In this document: positions 31,295 to 41,633 of the stretch, one piece after another
Position numbering within the stretch: position 1 is the first letter of the stretch
How the letters are laid out: each line of letters opens with the position of its first letter
NCBI GenBank assembly: GCA_963576565.1
Contig: OY755047.1
Location: forward strand, 9,084,931 to 9,148,930
From: Aspidapion aeneum
Lineage: Eukaryota > Arthropoda > Insecta > Coleoptera > Brentidae
DNA length: 64,000 nt
Reading direction: 5' to 3'
Program-made: the position numbers and the translations under genes
The notes under the pieces: generated by a model
Databases searched by the model: none
What the model saw: only the letters and a program-made list of their open reading frames with translations
What the model was told of the DNA's origin: nothing

Positions 31295-31450
31295 TCACAT
31301 TGGCCAAGCAGTGTTCTGAGAAGTTCCATAAGGACGAAATAGTTAACTATCAACACTTATTAGGTGTCCATTAGATCTAGGACTCCCGTAAGGTTAAGCT
31401 TTCGAGCTACCCACGAAAAAATATGAGAGAAACAAAAACTTCTTTTTATT
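31295..31450 (-). mobile_element. Helitron-like 3' end (H4) with conserved downstream block
   Basis: On the minus strand: CGTGGGTAGCT-CGAA-AGCTTAACCTTACG hairpin, GGAGTCCTAGAT, CTAA ending at 31371, then T. Minus-strand continuation (31370-31295) is the ACACCTAATAAGTGTT block also found after H2 and H5. Confidence 0.62.
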
Positions 31451-31600
31451 TATTTTAAAGGATCCTATTTTCCCCCCTTTCCCCTAATACTTAACTGATT
31501 TGTTAATCTAAATACGGTACAAAACGACCTTAAATATGTTTTACTAACTAACGAAAGGATCAATGGACTTTATAGGCAAAAATAGTAACTAATTGCCCCT
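31451..31600 (+). repeat. 150-bp direct repeat, left copy
   Basis: CCCCTAATACTTAACTGATT through GGACTTTATAGGCAAAAATA matches 33317-33466 at high identity. LINE A3 lies between the copies, but they are not its target duplication, which is 9 bp. Confidence 0.85.
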
Positions 31601-32079
31601 ATACGGGGCAAAATGGGGCAAACTCAACGTTTTCCAAAAATAAAAATAAAAGTATGATGGAGTTTTAAATCGCTTAAACTGAAAATTAAAACATAGAGAT
31701 AACGTATTTATATATTTATCGGTTTCACAACGTTCTACGTCTTCCGATACTCAATCTCCACTCGTTTCTGTTTGCCCATAATTCATCATCTAGGCTTCTT
31801 ATTCTTATTTCACTGTCTATTCCTACTCTCCAGCTTCTCCTTGGCCGTCCCCGTTTTCTTCGGACAGTTGGTTTCCATTGTAGTATTTGTTTAGGTAGTC
31901 TTTCATCATACATTCTTTGTACATGTCCGTACCACACCAGTTGTTTTGTTCTTATATCATCCACTAAAGTACGTTCACCCACTGTCATAATTTCTCTTAT
32001 TCTTGGATTTATAACTCTTTCTCTTTTTGATTTCCCTGCTGCTCTTCACCGATAGTCCATCTCCGTAGCGGAAAGCATT

Positions 32080-32254
32080 TTAGCTCACACTACTACTATA
32101 CTATAGTAGTGTGAGCTATGGTGATCCTAATTTTTTCGAGAAAAAAAAAGTTGCTCCGATTTCAAAATTTTTTATATATCTTTGCGTTTCAGATGATTTT
32201 GAAACTTTTTTGTTGCGCCGTCTGTCTGTCTGTCTGTCTGTCTGTCTGTATGTA

Positions 32255-32301
<47 letters not shown>

Positions 32302-32876
32302 ATGTCTGTCTGTAACGACCAACGCGCATAACTCAAAAACGGCTTGCCCGATTTTAATGAAATTTGGTACCCAGGCTGGGTTTTGGGTCGAAATGGTCCC
32401 ATTTAAAAATGAACAAAATCCACCGAACACAAGCCAAATAAAAGGGTGGGGGTATATTTCAAAAATTAGAGTTTATGTGAAAATATGGCGTGTGTGATAT
32501 TAAACGAAAGGTAATTGAGTCTGCAGTTAAACAAAGTAAATTTTAATTTATTTAAAAAAAAAAGGGTGGGGGTATATTTTAAAAATTAGAGTTTAAGTGA
32601 AAATATGGCGTGTGTGATATCAAACGAAAGGTAATTGAGTCCGGAGTTTAACAAAATACATTTTAGTTTTTGTTTTTTTTAAGGGTGGGGGTAGATTTTA
32701 AAAATTTGAGTTTAAGTCAAAACATGGCTTGTGTGGTATCAAACAAAAGGTAATTTAGTCTGGAGTTGAATAAAATATATTTCAGTTTTTAGTTATATTA
32801 GCTCACACGTACACTATAACTATAGTACCTAGTGTGAGCTTTGGGGCCCATATATTGGCAGAGTATTTTCTGTTCT
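32080..32876 (+). mobile_element. HINE/DINE-1-like element (family D), copy 2
   Basis: Starts TTAGCTCACACTACTACTAT, whose first 36 bases fold as a perfect hairpin (AGCTCACACTACTA / TAGTAGTGTGAGCT, roughly). The 3' side has CTCACACGTACACTATAACT / AGTACCTAGTGTGAG. The core has (CTGT)n and three ~118-bp units starting AAGGGTGGGGGTA. Inserted within a T-run of LINE A3, compatible with T-T targeting, so the duplication cannot be read. The frame across (CTGT)n (CLSVCLSVC...) is a microsatellite artefact. Confidence 0.65.
32219..32313 (+). repeat. (CTGT)n core microsatellite
   Basis: About 23 units with three GTAT interruptions. Confidence 0.95.
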
Positions 32877-33316
32877 ATCCTTGATTGGCCATACTTCTGA
32901 GCCGTATGTAATAATACTTTTTACAATGGTGTTATATATAAGCTTTTTGTTATGTTTTGATATACTTTGGTCCCAAATTATTCCATTTAATATAGTTATT
33001 GCTTTTCTTCCTTGTATGTTTTGATCTTTTATAGCTTTGTCTAGTGTTCCGTCAGCTGTAATTTTTAGACCTAAGTATTTATACTCATCACAGGACTGAA
33101 TTCGCTGCCCGGTATTTAAGATTAGATCCTGTTTCATTCCACCGATACACATATACTCTCTTATTGAGATTAACTTCTAGTCCCCACTTATTGTACTCTT
33201 CTATTAGTTTTCGTGTCATATATTCGAGGTTGTCATATAACGTATCTAGCGAACTTTATTCCAAATGACGAACTCAATGGTAATCATTTAACAAGAGAAA
33301 TAAGCCTATAAAATTA

Positions 33317-33466
33317 AGTATCCCATTTTACCCCCTTTTCCCCTAATCCTTAACTGATTTGTTAATCTAAATACGGTACAAAACGACCTTAAATATATTC
33401 TACTAACTAAAGAAAGGATCAATGGACTTTATAGGCAAAAATAGTAAGTAATTGCTAAATCACTGT
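33317..33466 (+). repeat. 150-bp direct repeat, right copy
   Basis: Partner of 31451-31600. The next 170 bp (33467-33635) hold nothing recognisable. Confidence 0.85.
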
Positions 33467-33635
33467 ACAAATCGTGACGATCGCAAGGATGTTGATCAAT
33501 GACTCTCGAGAAACTATCTGGGTTTAATAATAACTCACACTGTATCAAACAAAACGACCAGTAATCCAACAACAAGAAAGTTACTGGCGTGAAGAACCAC
33601 GGTCCCTAGAATAACACCGATCTTCGGATCTTATA

Positions 33636-34658
33636 CAGTGTGTCCACGTAAGTTGGCGGCATATTGGAAACTTTTTTATTATTAGCTTTACGAAAAAAAG
33701 TTATTCTTCATAAAAAGTTCTGCATGGTCCAAAACCTAAAATGCAACCATCGGATGTTAAATTTTTTCAGTCATATTACGAGGTTTGTCAAAAAATGTGA
33801 TTTTTGCTCCAGAGTAAAGTACCTTTTTTTTTGACAATATCGAAAATTGTTATAAAGAAAAGATGTTTAGAATTAAAAATAGCTTTCAAATATTCAATAT
33901 TGTTTATTTACATTAAAAAAATATTTTTTTCTCCATTTTCTCTGCGATTATGTTGGAAATTTAAGTTTGCACATTAATGCATTGCATTTATTAATTATAA
34001 ATTTGATTAAACAATTATAAATAAACTTTTAAAAACAATTATCTCTTAATATTTATCGAACACTGATAACCTTTAAGTTGCTTAATGACTAGTTTGTAAC
34101 AAACAAATACGTCTGTCAAACATAAAACTGTACAATACGGATCTCTAAAAATTTTGAAAAACACTGTTAGACTGCCTAAAAAAGTGTTTATACCTTGGCA
34201 CTTTTTGAAATAAGATTGTTGACGTTTCTTCGAATTTTCGATATTTAGACAGTTCGCAAAGCCTACTTTAATTATCAGTTTTAAAAAATGCCAGTGCATC
34301 CTAGATTAATTATGCATTAATGTGCAAACTTAAATTTCCAACGTAATCGCAGAGAAAATGTAGAAAAAAATATTTTTTTAATGTAAATAAACAATGTTGA
34401 ATATTTGAAAGCTATTTTTAATTCTAAAAATCTTTTCTTTATAACAATTTTCGATATTATCAAAAAGAAAGGTTCTTTACTCTGGAGCTAAAATCACATT
34501 TTTTGACAAACCTCGTAATATGACTGAAAAAATTTAACATCTGATGGTTGCATTTTAGGTTTTGGACCATGCAGAACTTTTTATGAAGAATAACTTTTTT
34601 TCGTAAAGCTAATAATAAAAAAGTTTCCCATATGCCGCCAACTTACGTGGACACACTG
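33636..34658. mobile_element. 1-kb foldback element, Tc1/mariner-like ends
   Basis: Ends CAGTGTGTCCACGTAAGTTG and CAACTTACGTGGACACACTG, perfect inverses, with TA on both sides (33634-33635, 34659-34660). The inverted arms are about 355 bp with few mismatches (33636-33990, 34306-34658). The ~315-bp centre has an 86-codon minus frame without known domain. A transcript across it would form a very long hairpin. Confidence 0.9.
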
Positions 34659-34660
34659 TA

Positions 34661-35014
34661 TATGTATGTCGAATTTTTTACGTCACTGGTGGTCCAGCTG
34701 ATTTTTGTAAACAAAAGTTAGATATGATATCTATGATAACTCACATTTTTGGAATTTTTTGAAAATAAGGCAATTTTCCTACTGTTTTTTAGTATATTCT
34801 TATAAAATAATATTTTTGAGCCATACCAGTCGTTATTTGTGTAGTCCGCTTCATTTTTCTTTACACAAAAATTAAAATTCTAAAAAAATAATGTGTTCAT
34901 TTCAGCTTCAAAAGTAATCCTCTAACCTACACCTTTGTTTACTCCCCAAGTCCTCGGTTCACCTTTGATACTAAACGATCACATTCAGTTTGACTTTGAG
35001 AAAACAAAAAATTC

Positions 35015-35070
<56 letters not shown>

Positions 35071-35516
35071 ATCCGAAGACTGGTCTATTCTGGAGACCAT
35101 GGTGAAGACCTGGCTAATAATGCAGAGAGAGGCCTTAGTGATATATCTTTGAGCCAAAGTGTTAAGCCTAAATCATTTATTGTTGTAATCTGCAGAGTTT
35201 TTTCATGTACTGGGTGGAAAAAAAATATGCCACTTTAGTCAAACTCAGTATGTAGGTACGTGGGCACAATAGATCCATTTGTGGTCGCAGTGCATGGAGG
35301 TCCAGTAGGGCCTGCCACCACTTTCGAATACATACGAATACATACATGGTGAAGACCGAGGACTCTTAGATGCTTCCCCTTTTGTACTACTTTTTCCTCA
35401 GCCTAGATTTTAACTAAAGACCTCTTCCCATATAACATCTATCGTGTTTTGTAGCAACCACAAGCTTGAGAGCACCGAGCTTGCATACGAGAGCTGTCTT
35501 TTATATTCAGTCAACA
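34661..35516. other. unassigned stretch with (TA)n
   Basis: 35019-35069 is (TA)n. ATGTCGAATTTTTT near 34668 and AAAAAATTCGACAT near 35006 are inverted. TAAGATCCGAAGA at 35067 is the inverse of TCTTCGGATCTTA at 33621. No gene. Confidence 0.45.
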
Positions 35517-35559
35517 TCTCCTGAAGATGCCATTCACTTGAGATGGCGAAACGTCGAGA
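35517..35559 (+). ncRNA. hammerhead ribozyme core, Penelope-type, copy 5
   Basis: Stem I TCTC (35517-35520), CTGAAGA (35521-35527), stem II GCCAT/ATGGC, GAA (35548-35550), palindromic ACGT (35551-35554), C35555 completing GTC, stem I GAGA (35556-35559). Unrelated in stem sequence to the family P hammerheads but with the same architecture. A minimal type I hammerhead with a 4-bp palindromic stem III is the form described for Penelope-like elements. Confidence 0.7.
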
Positions 35560-35612
35560 ACGAATTTTCAACGACGACGGCCGAACAGCCCGAAAGCACA
35601 CCCACCATTGGA

Positions 35613-36050
35613 CGATGGCCGCGAGAGCCTTCCACAATCTGTATTATGGTCATTTGTCTCAAAAACAGGTCATGTAGCAACAATTCCTTTGGAAGATCAA
35701 AGGACTGTTCCTGCCGATTGGTACATCACCATTTGTTTGCCGAAAGTTGTTGCTGAGCTTTGAAAATGAACACCAGCCTCCACCACGACAATGCAAGTTA
35801 GCACAAAGCACAAAAAGCCATTGAATTTTTAACCAAACAAAACGTCGAATTGTTGGACCATCCTCCATACAGTCCCGACCTCTTTAAAATTTCTATACTT
35901 TTCCAAAAATCAAGGATAGATTGCGTGGTCAAAGATTTCAGTTGCCACAGGAAGCAGTCGAAGCCTTCAAAAATGCAATTTGTAAAATTCCAAAAAACGA
36001 GTGCATTTACAGCTTTGACAACTGGTTTGAGCGAATGAAAAATGCATTAA
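35613..36050 (+). pseudogene. mariner-family transposase C-terminal fragment
   Basis: Frames together encode VLWSFVSKTGHVATIPLEDQ, DWYITICLPKVVAEL, a damaged LHHDNAS..HKAQKAIEFL, VELLDHPPYSPDL, then FPKIKDRLRGQRFQLPQEAV and NWFERMKNAL. HHDNA (second catalytic Asp) and HPPYSPDL (third region) identify mariner. The xFxLF after PDL is shifted. The N-terminal half and TIRs are missing. Confidence 0.85.
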
Positions 36051-36120
36051 TTTTTAAAAAAATTATTTAATTTAAAAAGTTATCTACTGTTTTATTCCAG
36101 CTGTGTATGCCAAACCTAAA

Positions 36121-36250
36121 ACCCGGTTCCCACCTACGACTTTCTCGTGCGTGCCCGCACATGCGTCACATGACTGTAATAACATTTCATATTGAGATCA
36201 TGTGACGCGTGAGCGGGCACCCACGAGAAAGTCGTAGGTGGGAACCGGGT
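36121..36250. mobile_element. 130-bp near-perfect hairpin MITE
   Basis: ACCCGGTTCCCACCTACGAC... and ...GTCGTAGGTGGGAACCGGGT: arms of ~55 bp with very few mismatches and a short loop around 36180. The remaining sequence to 36990 shows no recognised feature. Confidence 0.88.
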
Positions 36251-36989
36251 GTCAAAGAAAAAATTGCTAAAACTACAAGTTACAAAAAAAATGTTAACTA
36301 TAGTCTAAATTACATATACGCATTTTTAATGACGTCACCAGGTGAGAAAAAAACGTATGGCGTAGATTCTTTTTTATATTTACTATCGTTTTTGGGCTCA
36401 ATTTTGTTGCATCTGCGGCTGACTGTCTAACATTCTCAAATTGAAGTGCGATTTCATTTCGGACTTAAAATTATCAGCTGCGATTGTTCGTTATACCTAT
36501 TATATTTGTTTCTCGGCATTTTACAACTTTTTAAAATAATTTCCGACAAGTTGACAAACTCATGTTTGTGATTGACAGTGACGGATACTTCACATAACCA
36601 ATTACCCACCTATTTAAAAAATGAATTAATCATAGACACTACTTTTTAAAAAAGTTTATTGTCACCGCTGTTTATAATATAGTAAACAAAGGTAAACGAA
36701 AATGACATCATTACAAATGCGTGTAATTTGGACTATAACGTCTTCTTAAACTCAGTCCTTATACAACCCTTTTGTGTCTTCTAGTCAGTCACAGTGTATT
36801 TTCGGATTTTTTCGCTGTATTCTACATATTTCCTCAATTTTGAGGGTGCATCTTCTATTAGAGTCTTCAGTTCAAAGTTCATTCTAATTTTTTATGCACC
36901 ATCTTTGTATATTATGCTCTTTCATTTGCTGTTGAAGTAGGTACAAATAAAAATCTAAATAGTAGTAGTACCAGCTTTTTTAATTATCT

Positions 36990-38380
36990 TGGAACACTGC
37001 GGCAATCACTTCACTCCTTACTAATGAGAAATAACCTGTATAAGGTGAGCCTCGGATCGATTAACTATTAGGTAAATAAATAATAAATTTCTTATCCTCT
37101 CGATGGATAAAATGGCTTTATTTGGACGAATAGAACGTGTTTCTTCATCCTTTTTGGTGTACGTGGCTTAAAAAATCCAAAAAATTTAAAAGAAATACAG
37201 TCGAACCTCTCTAACTCGAACCTCTCCATAACTCGAACATTTTAAGTGGTCCCTGCACTTTTTACACGTATTTTAACCTCTTTGACTCGAGTTTCTATAA
37301 CTCGAACTCTCCATAACTCGAACTATTTTGGTTGTCCCTTCAGGTTCGAGTTATATAGGTTCGACTGTATAAAATTATTAAAAATAAAAATAGTACGTCT
37401 TAGCTCAACAAAATCTGGAGGCAGACTGGCAAGTAAAACGTCAACTGTGGACCGTTCAGTTCCCCGTTCGGGTTTAGTCGTGGGCTCTAATGGTTTTTTT
37501 CTTCCCAATTCATTAGAGAAAATCACTCTCCAGTTTCTGTCCCTGTTTATTAGGATATAAACTTACCTAATAGAGGAGGAGATTTTTTCCCTTTGGACAC
37601 TGCGCGGCAATTACTTCACTCCTGACTAATGCGAAATACTTTGTAAAAGGTGAGATCGATAAACTATTAGGTAAATAAATCATAAATTAGTATGACTTTA
37701 TTTAAAGGCTTAGGACTTGTTTCTTTATCCATTTTGGCGTACGTGGCCTAAAGAATCCAAAAAATTTACAAAAAAATTTAAAATTATTAAAAGTAAAAAT
37801 AATACGTCTTAGCTTTTCAAAATTTAAAGCCGGACAGGCAAGTAAAACGTCAAATATGAGCCGTTTAGTTCCCCGTTCGGGTCTAATCGTGTGTTTTTTC
37901 TTCCCAATTCAATAGACAAAATGACTCTTCAGTTTCTGTCCTTGTTTATTAGGATATAAATTTGCCTAATAGAGGATGATTTTTTTTCTTTGGAACACTG
38001 CCGCAACTACTTCGCTCCTGACTAATGCAAAATACTTTGTCTGTGGTGAGTCTCGGATCGATTAACTATTAGGTAAATTACTATGACTTTATTTATTAGA
38101 GGCTTAGAACGTGTTTCTTCATCCTTTTTGGTGTACGTGGCCTAAAAAATCAAAAAAATGTAAAAGAGATATAAAATTATTAAAAATAAAAATATTACGC
38201 CTCAGCTCTTCAAAATTTAAAGCCGGACTGGCAAGTAAAACGTCAACTGCGGACCGTTCGGTTCTCCGTTCGGGTTTAGTCGTGGGCTCTTATGGTTTTT
38301 TTCTTCTCAATTCAATAGAGAAAATTACTCTTGAGTGTGTGTCCTTATTTTTTAGGATAAGCCAAATGAATGAAGATATT
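36990..38380 (+). repeat. tandem array, ~395-bp unit
   Basis: Three units beginning near ACTGCGGCAATCACTTCACT and containing GCGTACGTGGCCTAAA, AAATTATTAAAAATAAAAAT and GGCAAGTAAAACGTCAA. GGCAAGTAAAACG occurs at 37438, 37837 and 38229 (spacing 399 and 392). Unit 1 is enlarged by the MITE at 37198-37367. Unit 3 runs into the 1452-bp duplication. No conserved ORF. Confidence 0.85.
37198..37367. mobile_element. Tigger/pogo-like MITE (family E), copy 3
   Basis: CAGTCGAACCTCTCTAACTC to AGTTATATAGGTTCGACTG between TA dinucleotides. Unit 3 of the surrounding array shows the empty site (AGAGATATAAAATT). Confidence 0.93.
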
Positions 38381-39676
38381 TTTTTCTTATCTCCCAAAGC
38401 CTTACTTTGTGGGATCAAGAGGGATCAAAGGGGATCAAGGGGGTCAAGGGGTATCAACTCCCCTTCCAAAATTAATCGAGAAAATCAAAATTTCATTTGA
38501 AACTTTTTGATCCCTTTCCCTCTTTTTTTTCAGTCACAGTATTAAGGACAGACCTCTTTTGCTTAAAGGTCACAGTGTTTTTCTGAAAATAAAGAAATTC
38601 TTTATTTAAAGTGGATCAAGGGAAACTTGTAAAGAAAAAGGAACGACACGGGAAAGGATTTTTCTAATATTCCTCAAAGTGGGACAAATGGAAGGTCTGT
38701 TGGTGGCCCAGATTTTCTCCTTATTTAAAAAGGAAAATTCGGGGATTTTAGGTGCCATAAAGGATCAAATATATTAGACCAGTACAAAAAAATTAAAAAG
38801 AAAATAATAGCAGGTTTTTAGCGAATAACTGAAAGTTACCCTTTATAAAAATTTGAAGTTTTTTAAATTTGTTAACAAGTAGGTTTTGTTATATTTTATC
38901 CAAAGAAAATTAAATTAAAAAAAAATAACTTGTCACAAGAAATCTGTCCCAGGCGGTAACAGTCAATTTTTCCGCAAAGAAAATTTATTCCACGTGGCAA
39001 CATAGAGTTTTAGTATGAACAGAAGTAGTGGGATACACAGGACCACGACGAACAATGTCGGACGGAGAGTTTTGTAACGTGGATTATCTTTCGTATAACT
39101 TGATTAAAGTAATAAAATTAAAATTTTCCGAAACAAAACTGAAAAAAGTTGTGCCAGAAAATGTCCCATCTGTAACACGATTTGTCCCGTTCGGTAACGC
39201 CATTTTTAAATGTTACAGAAATTGTCCTGTGTTACCGATAGAAACATAAAACTTTTTATTTGGAATTTAGTTGAATAGCATGGGTATTTAAAATCTACCT
39301 TAATATTTTTCACCATTATCTATTTTTGTAGCTTTGTTTTGTATCATAAATTGGGTGTTTTTTAATTTGTGTCCTTTCTGTAACGTTGATGTCCCTCCTG
39401 TAACACTTAAAATAATATCTGATATTTTTGTCAAATTTGCAAGTCCAGTGTTATTTTAAACCAATTTTTTTTACACAGTTTAGGTAAAAGAATATACAGA
39501 TGTGTATTTTATTATAATAAAATTACTGAGCTGTGTGTTTTTTTACTCAGTTTCTCACTAGCTATCTTATTTTAGGCATATTTTACCATATGTAAGTAAT
39601 ATGGCAAAAAATGCCGCGTTACAGAAGGGACAAAAAAATTGCCATTCCAACAATAAAAAATGCAACTTTTCGTGGC
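38225..39676 (+). repeat. 1452-bp tandem duplication, first copy
   Basis: Every stretch I compared with 39677-41128 is identical, at a constant offset of 1452. The unit includes the end of the 395-bp repeat, GGGATCAAG-rich sequence and several GTAACA/TGTTAC...GTCCC motifs. The 73- and 129-codon frames inside have no recognised domain and are not called as genes. Confidence 0.95.
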
Positions 39677-41128
39677 GGACTGGCAAGTAAAACGTCAACT
39701 GCGGACCGTTCGGTTCTCCGTTCGGGTTTAGTCGTGGGCTCTTATGGTTTTTTTCTTCTCAATTCAATAGAGAAAATTACTCTTGAGTGTGTGTCCTTAT
39801 TTTTTAGGATAAGCCAAATGAATGAAGATATTTTTTTCTTATCTCCCAAAGCCTTACTTTGTGGGATCAAGAGGGATCAAAGGGGATCAAGGGGGTCAAG
39901 GGGTATCAACTCCCCTTCCAAAATTAATCGAGAAAATCAAAATTTCATTTGAAACTTTTTGATCCCTTTCCCTCTTTTTTTTCAGTCACAGTATTAAGGA
40001 CAGACCTCTTTTGCTTAAAGGTCACAGTGTTTTTCTGAAAATAAAGAAATTCTTTATTTAAAGTGGATCAAGGGAAACTTGTAAAGAAAAAGGAACGACA
40101 CGGGAAAGGATTTTTCTAATATTCCTCAAAGTGGGACAAATGGAAGGTCTGTTGGTGGCCCAGATTTTCTCCTTATTTAAAAAGGAAAATTCGGGGATTT
40201 TAGGTGCCATAAAGGATCAAATATATTAGACCAGTACAAAAAAATTAAAAAGAAAATAATAGCAGGTTTTTAGCGAATAACTGAAAGTTACCCTTTATAA
40301 AAATTTGAAGTTTTTTAAATTTGTTAACAAGTAGGTTTTGTTATATTTTATCCAAAGAAAATTAAATTAAAAAAAAATAACTTGTCACAAGAAATCTGTC
40401 CCAGGCGGTAACAGTCAATTTTTCCGCAAAGAAAATTTATTCCACGTGGCAACATAGAGTTTTAGTATGAACAGAAGTAGTGGGATACACAGGACCACGA
40501 CGAACAATGTCGGACGGAGAGTTTTGTAACGTGGATTATCTTTCGTATAACTTGATTAAAGTAATAAAATTAAAATTTTCCGAAACAAAACTGAAAAAAG
40601 TTGTGCCAGAAAATGTCCCATCTGTAACACGATTTGTCCCGTTCGGTAACGCCATTTTTAAATGTTACAGAAATTGTCCTGTGTTACCGATAGAAACATA
40701 AAACTTTTTATTTGGAATTTAGTTGAATAGCATGGGTATTTAAAATCTACCTTAATATTTTTCACCATTATCTATTTTTGTAGCTTTGTTTTGTATCATA
40801 AATTGGGTGTTTTTTAATTTGTGTCCTTTCTGTAACGTTGATGTCCCTCCTGTAACACTTAAAATAATATCTGATATTTTTGTCAAATTTGCAAGTCCAG
40901 TGTTATTTTAAACCAATTTTTTTTACACAGTTTAGGTAAAAGAATATACAGATGTGTATTTTATTATAATAAAATTACTGAGCTGTGTGTTTTTTTACTC
41001 AGTTTCTCACTAGCTATCTTATTTTAGGCATATTTTACCATATGTAAGTAATATGGCAAAAAATGCCGCGTTACAGAAGGGACAAAAAAATTGCCATTCC
41101 AACAATAAAAAATGCAACTTTTCGTGGC
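39677..41128 (+). repeat. 1452-bp tandem duplication, second copy
   Basis: Joins the first copy at CGTGGC|GGACTGG and ends CGTGGC before ACATAATATT. Apparent identity means a very recent duplication or an assembly artefact. Confidence 0.95.
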
Positions 41129-41533
41129 ACATAATATTTTAAAGTCTAAAACGTTCAGTTTAAAACAATTTTTGCTGATGCAAAAACTTTTATTTTTATC
41201 AGTAAAAATTTTGGTTTAGTAAAAAAAAAGTGCCATATGTACTGGCTTACAAAGGCAAAAAACTGTTTTCTGAATTATTTTAAACCAAATTCTCTTTTTA
41301 TATGAGCCGTAGGTAGGTAAAAATTTATTTATCAGGGCTTTTTCCAACAACAACATAACAACATCGGAAAATTTTGAGCCTAATTGTTTTTTTCATGTTC
41401 TGTGGAAAGCTTTTTGGTTTTTCCTTGCGATAAATTACGCATCAAAAATGAGAATTTTCAGGAACTAAAACCAAGGCACACAAAATAAAATACAGGACGT
41501 TTATTCTTGACAGCCCGCAGAGTTGGACAGTAG
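41129..41533. other. unassigned stretch
   Basis: AT-rich, nothing recognised. Confidence 0.4.
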
Positions 41534-41633
41534 TAGAGGTGTTGATTTTCGTTAATCTTGAATTCTCATTACTAATCATTTGGTTACTATCGTTACTTTA
41601 ATTACTGTAACTGTATTCAATTAAAACTTTTAA
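41534..41633 (+). mobile_element. hAT MITE (TAGAGGTGTTGA family), 5' fragment
   Basis: Matches the left 100 bp of the 29555 copy, then stops where LINE A4 begins. Confidence 0.8.

Larger units (their letters stand above)
31708..33236 (-). pseudogene. LINE family A, copy A3, split by element D2
   Basis: Minus strand, bounded by ATAACGTAT at 31699-31707 and 33237-33245 (9-bp duplication). It encodes MCIGGMKQDLILNTGQRIQS, YKYLGLKITADGTLDKAIKD and NGIIWDQSISKHNKKLIYNT. D2 then intervenes, and TLVDDIRTKQLVWYGHVQRM and RKRGRPRRSWRVGIDSEIRI follow. The 5' end is inside the EEYNKWGLEV region. The tail is only a short TATATATTTAT. Confidence 0.9.

Noticed and set aside
32111..32497. 128-codon frame with CLSVCLSVC and its antisense DRQTDRQTD frame
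   Set aside because: Produced by the (CTGT)n core of element D; present only where the repeat is in phase.
31451..33466. 150-bp repeats as target duplication of LINE A3
   Set aside because: A precise 9-bp duplication (ATAACGTAT) lies right at the LINE ends, and the 150-bp repeats are 70-100 bp further out.
39028..40701. 73-codon frame present twice (39028 and 40480)
   Set aside because: The identical pair is due to the 1452-bp duplication, so repetition is not evidence of coding.
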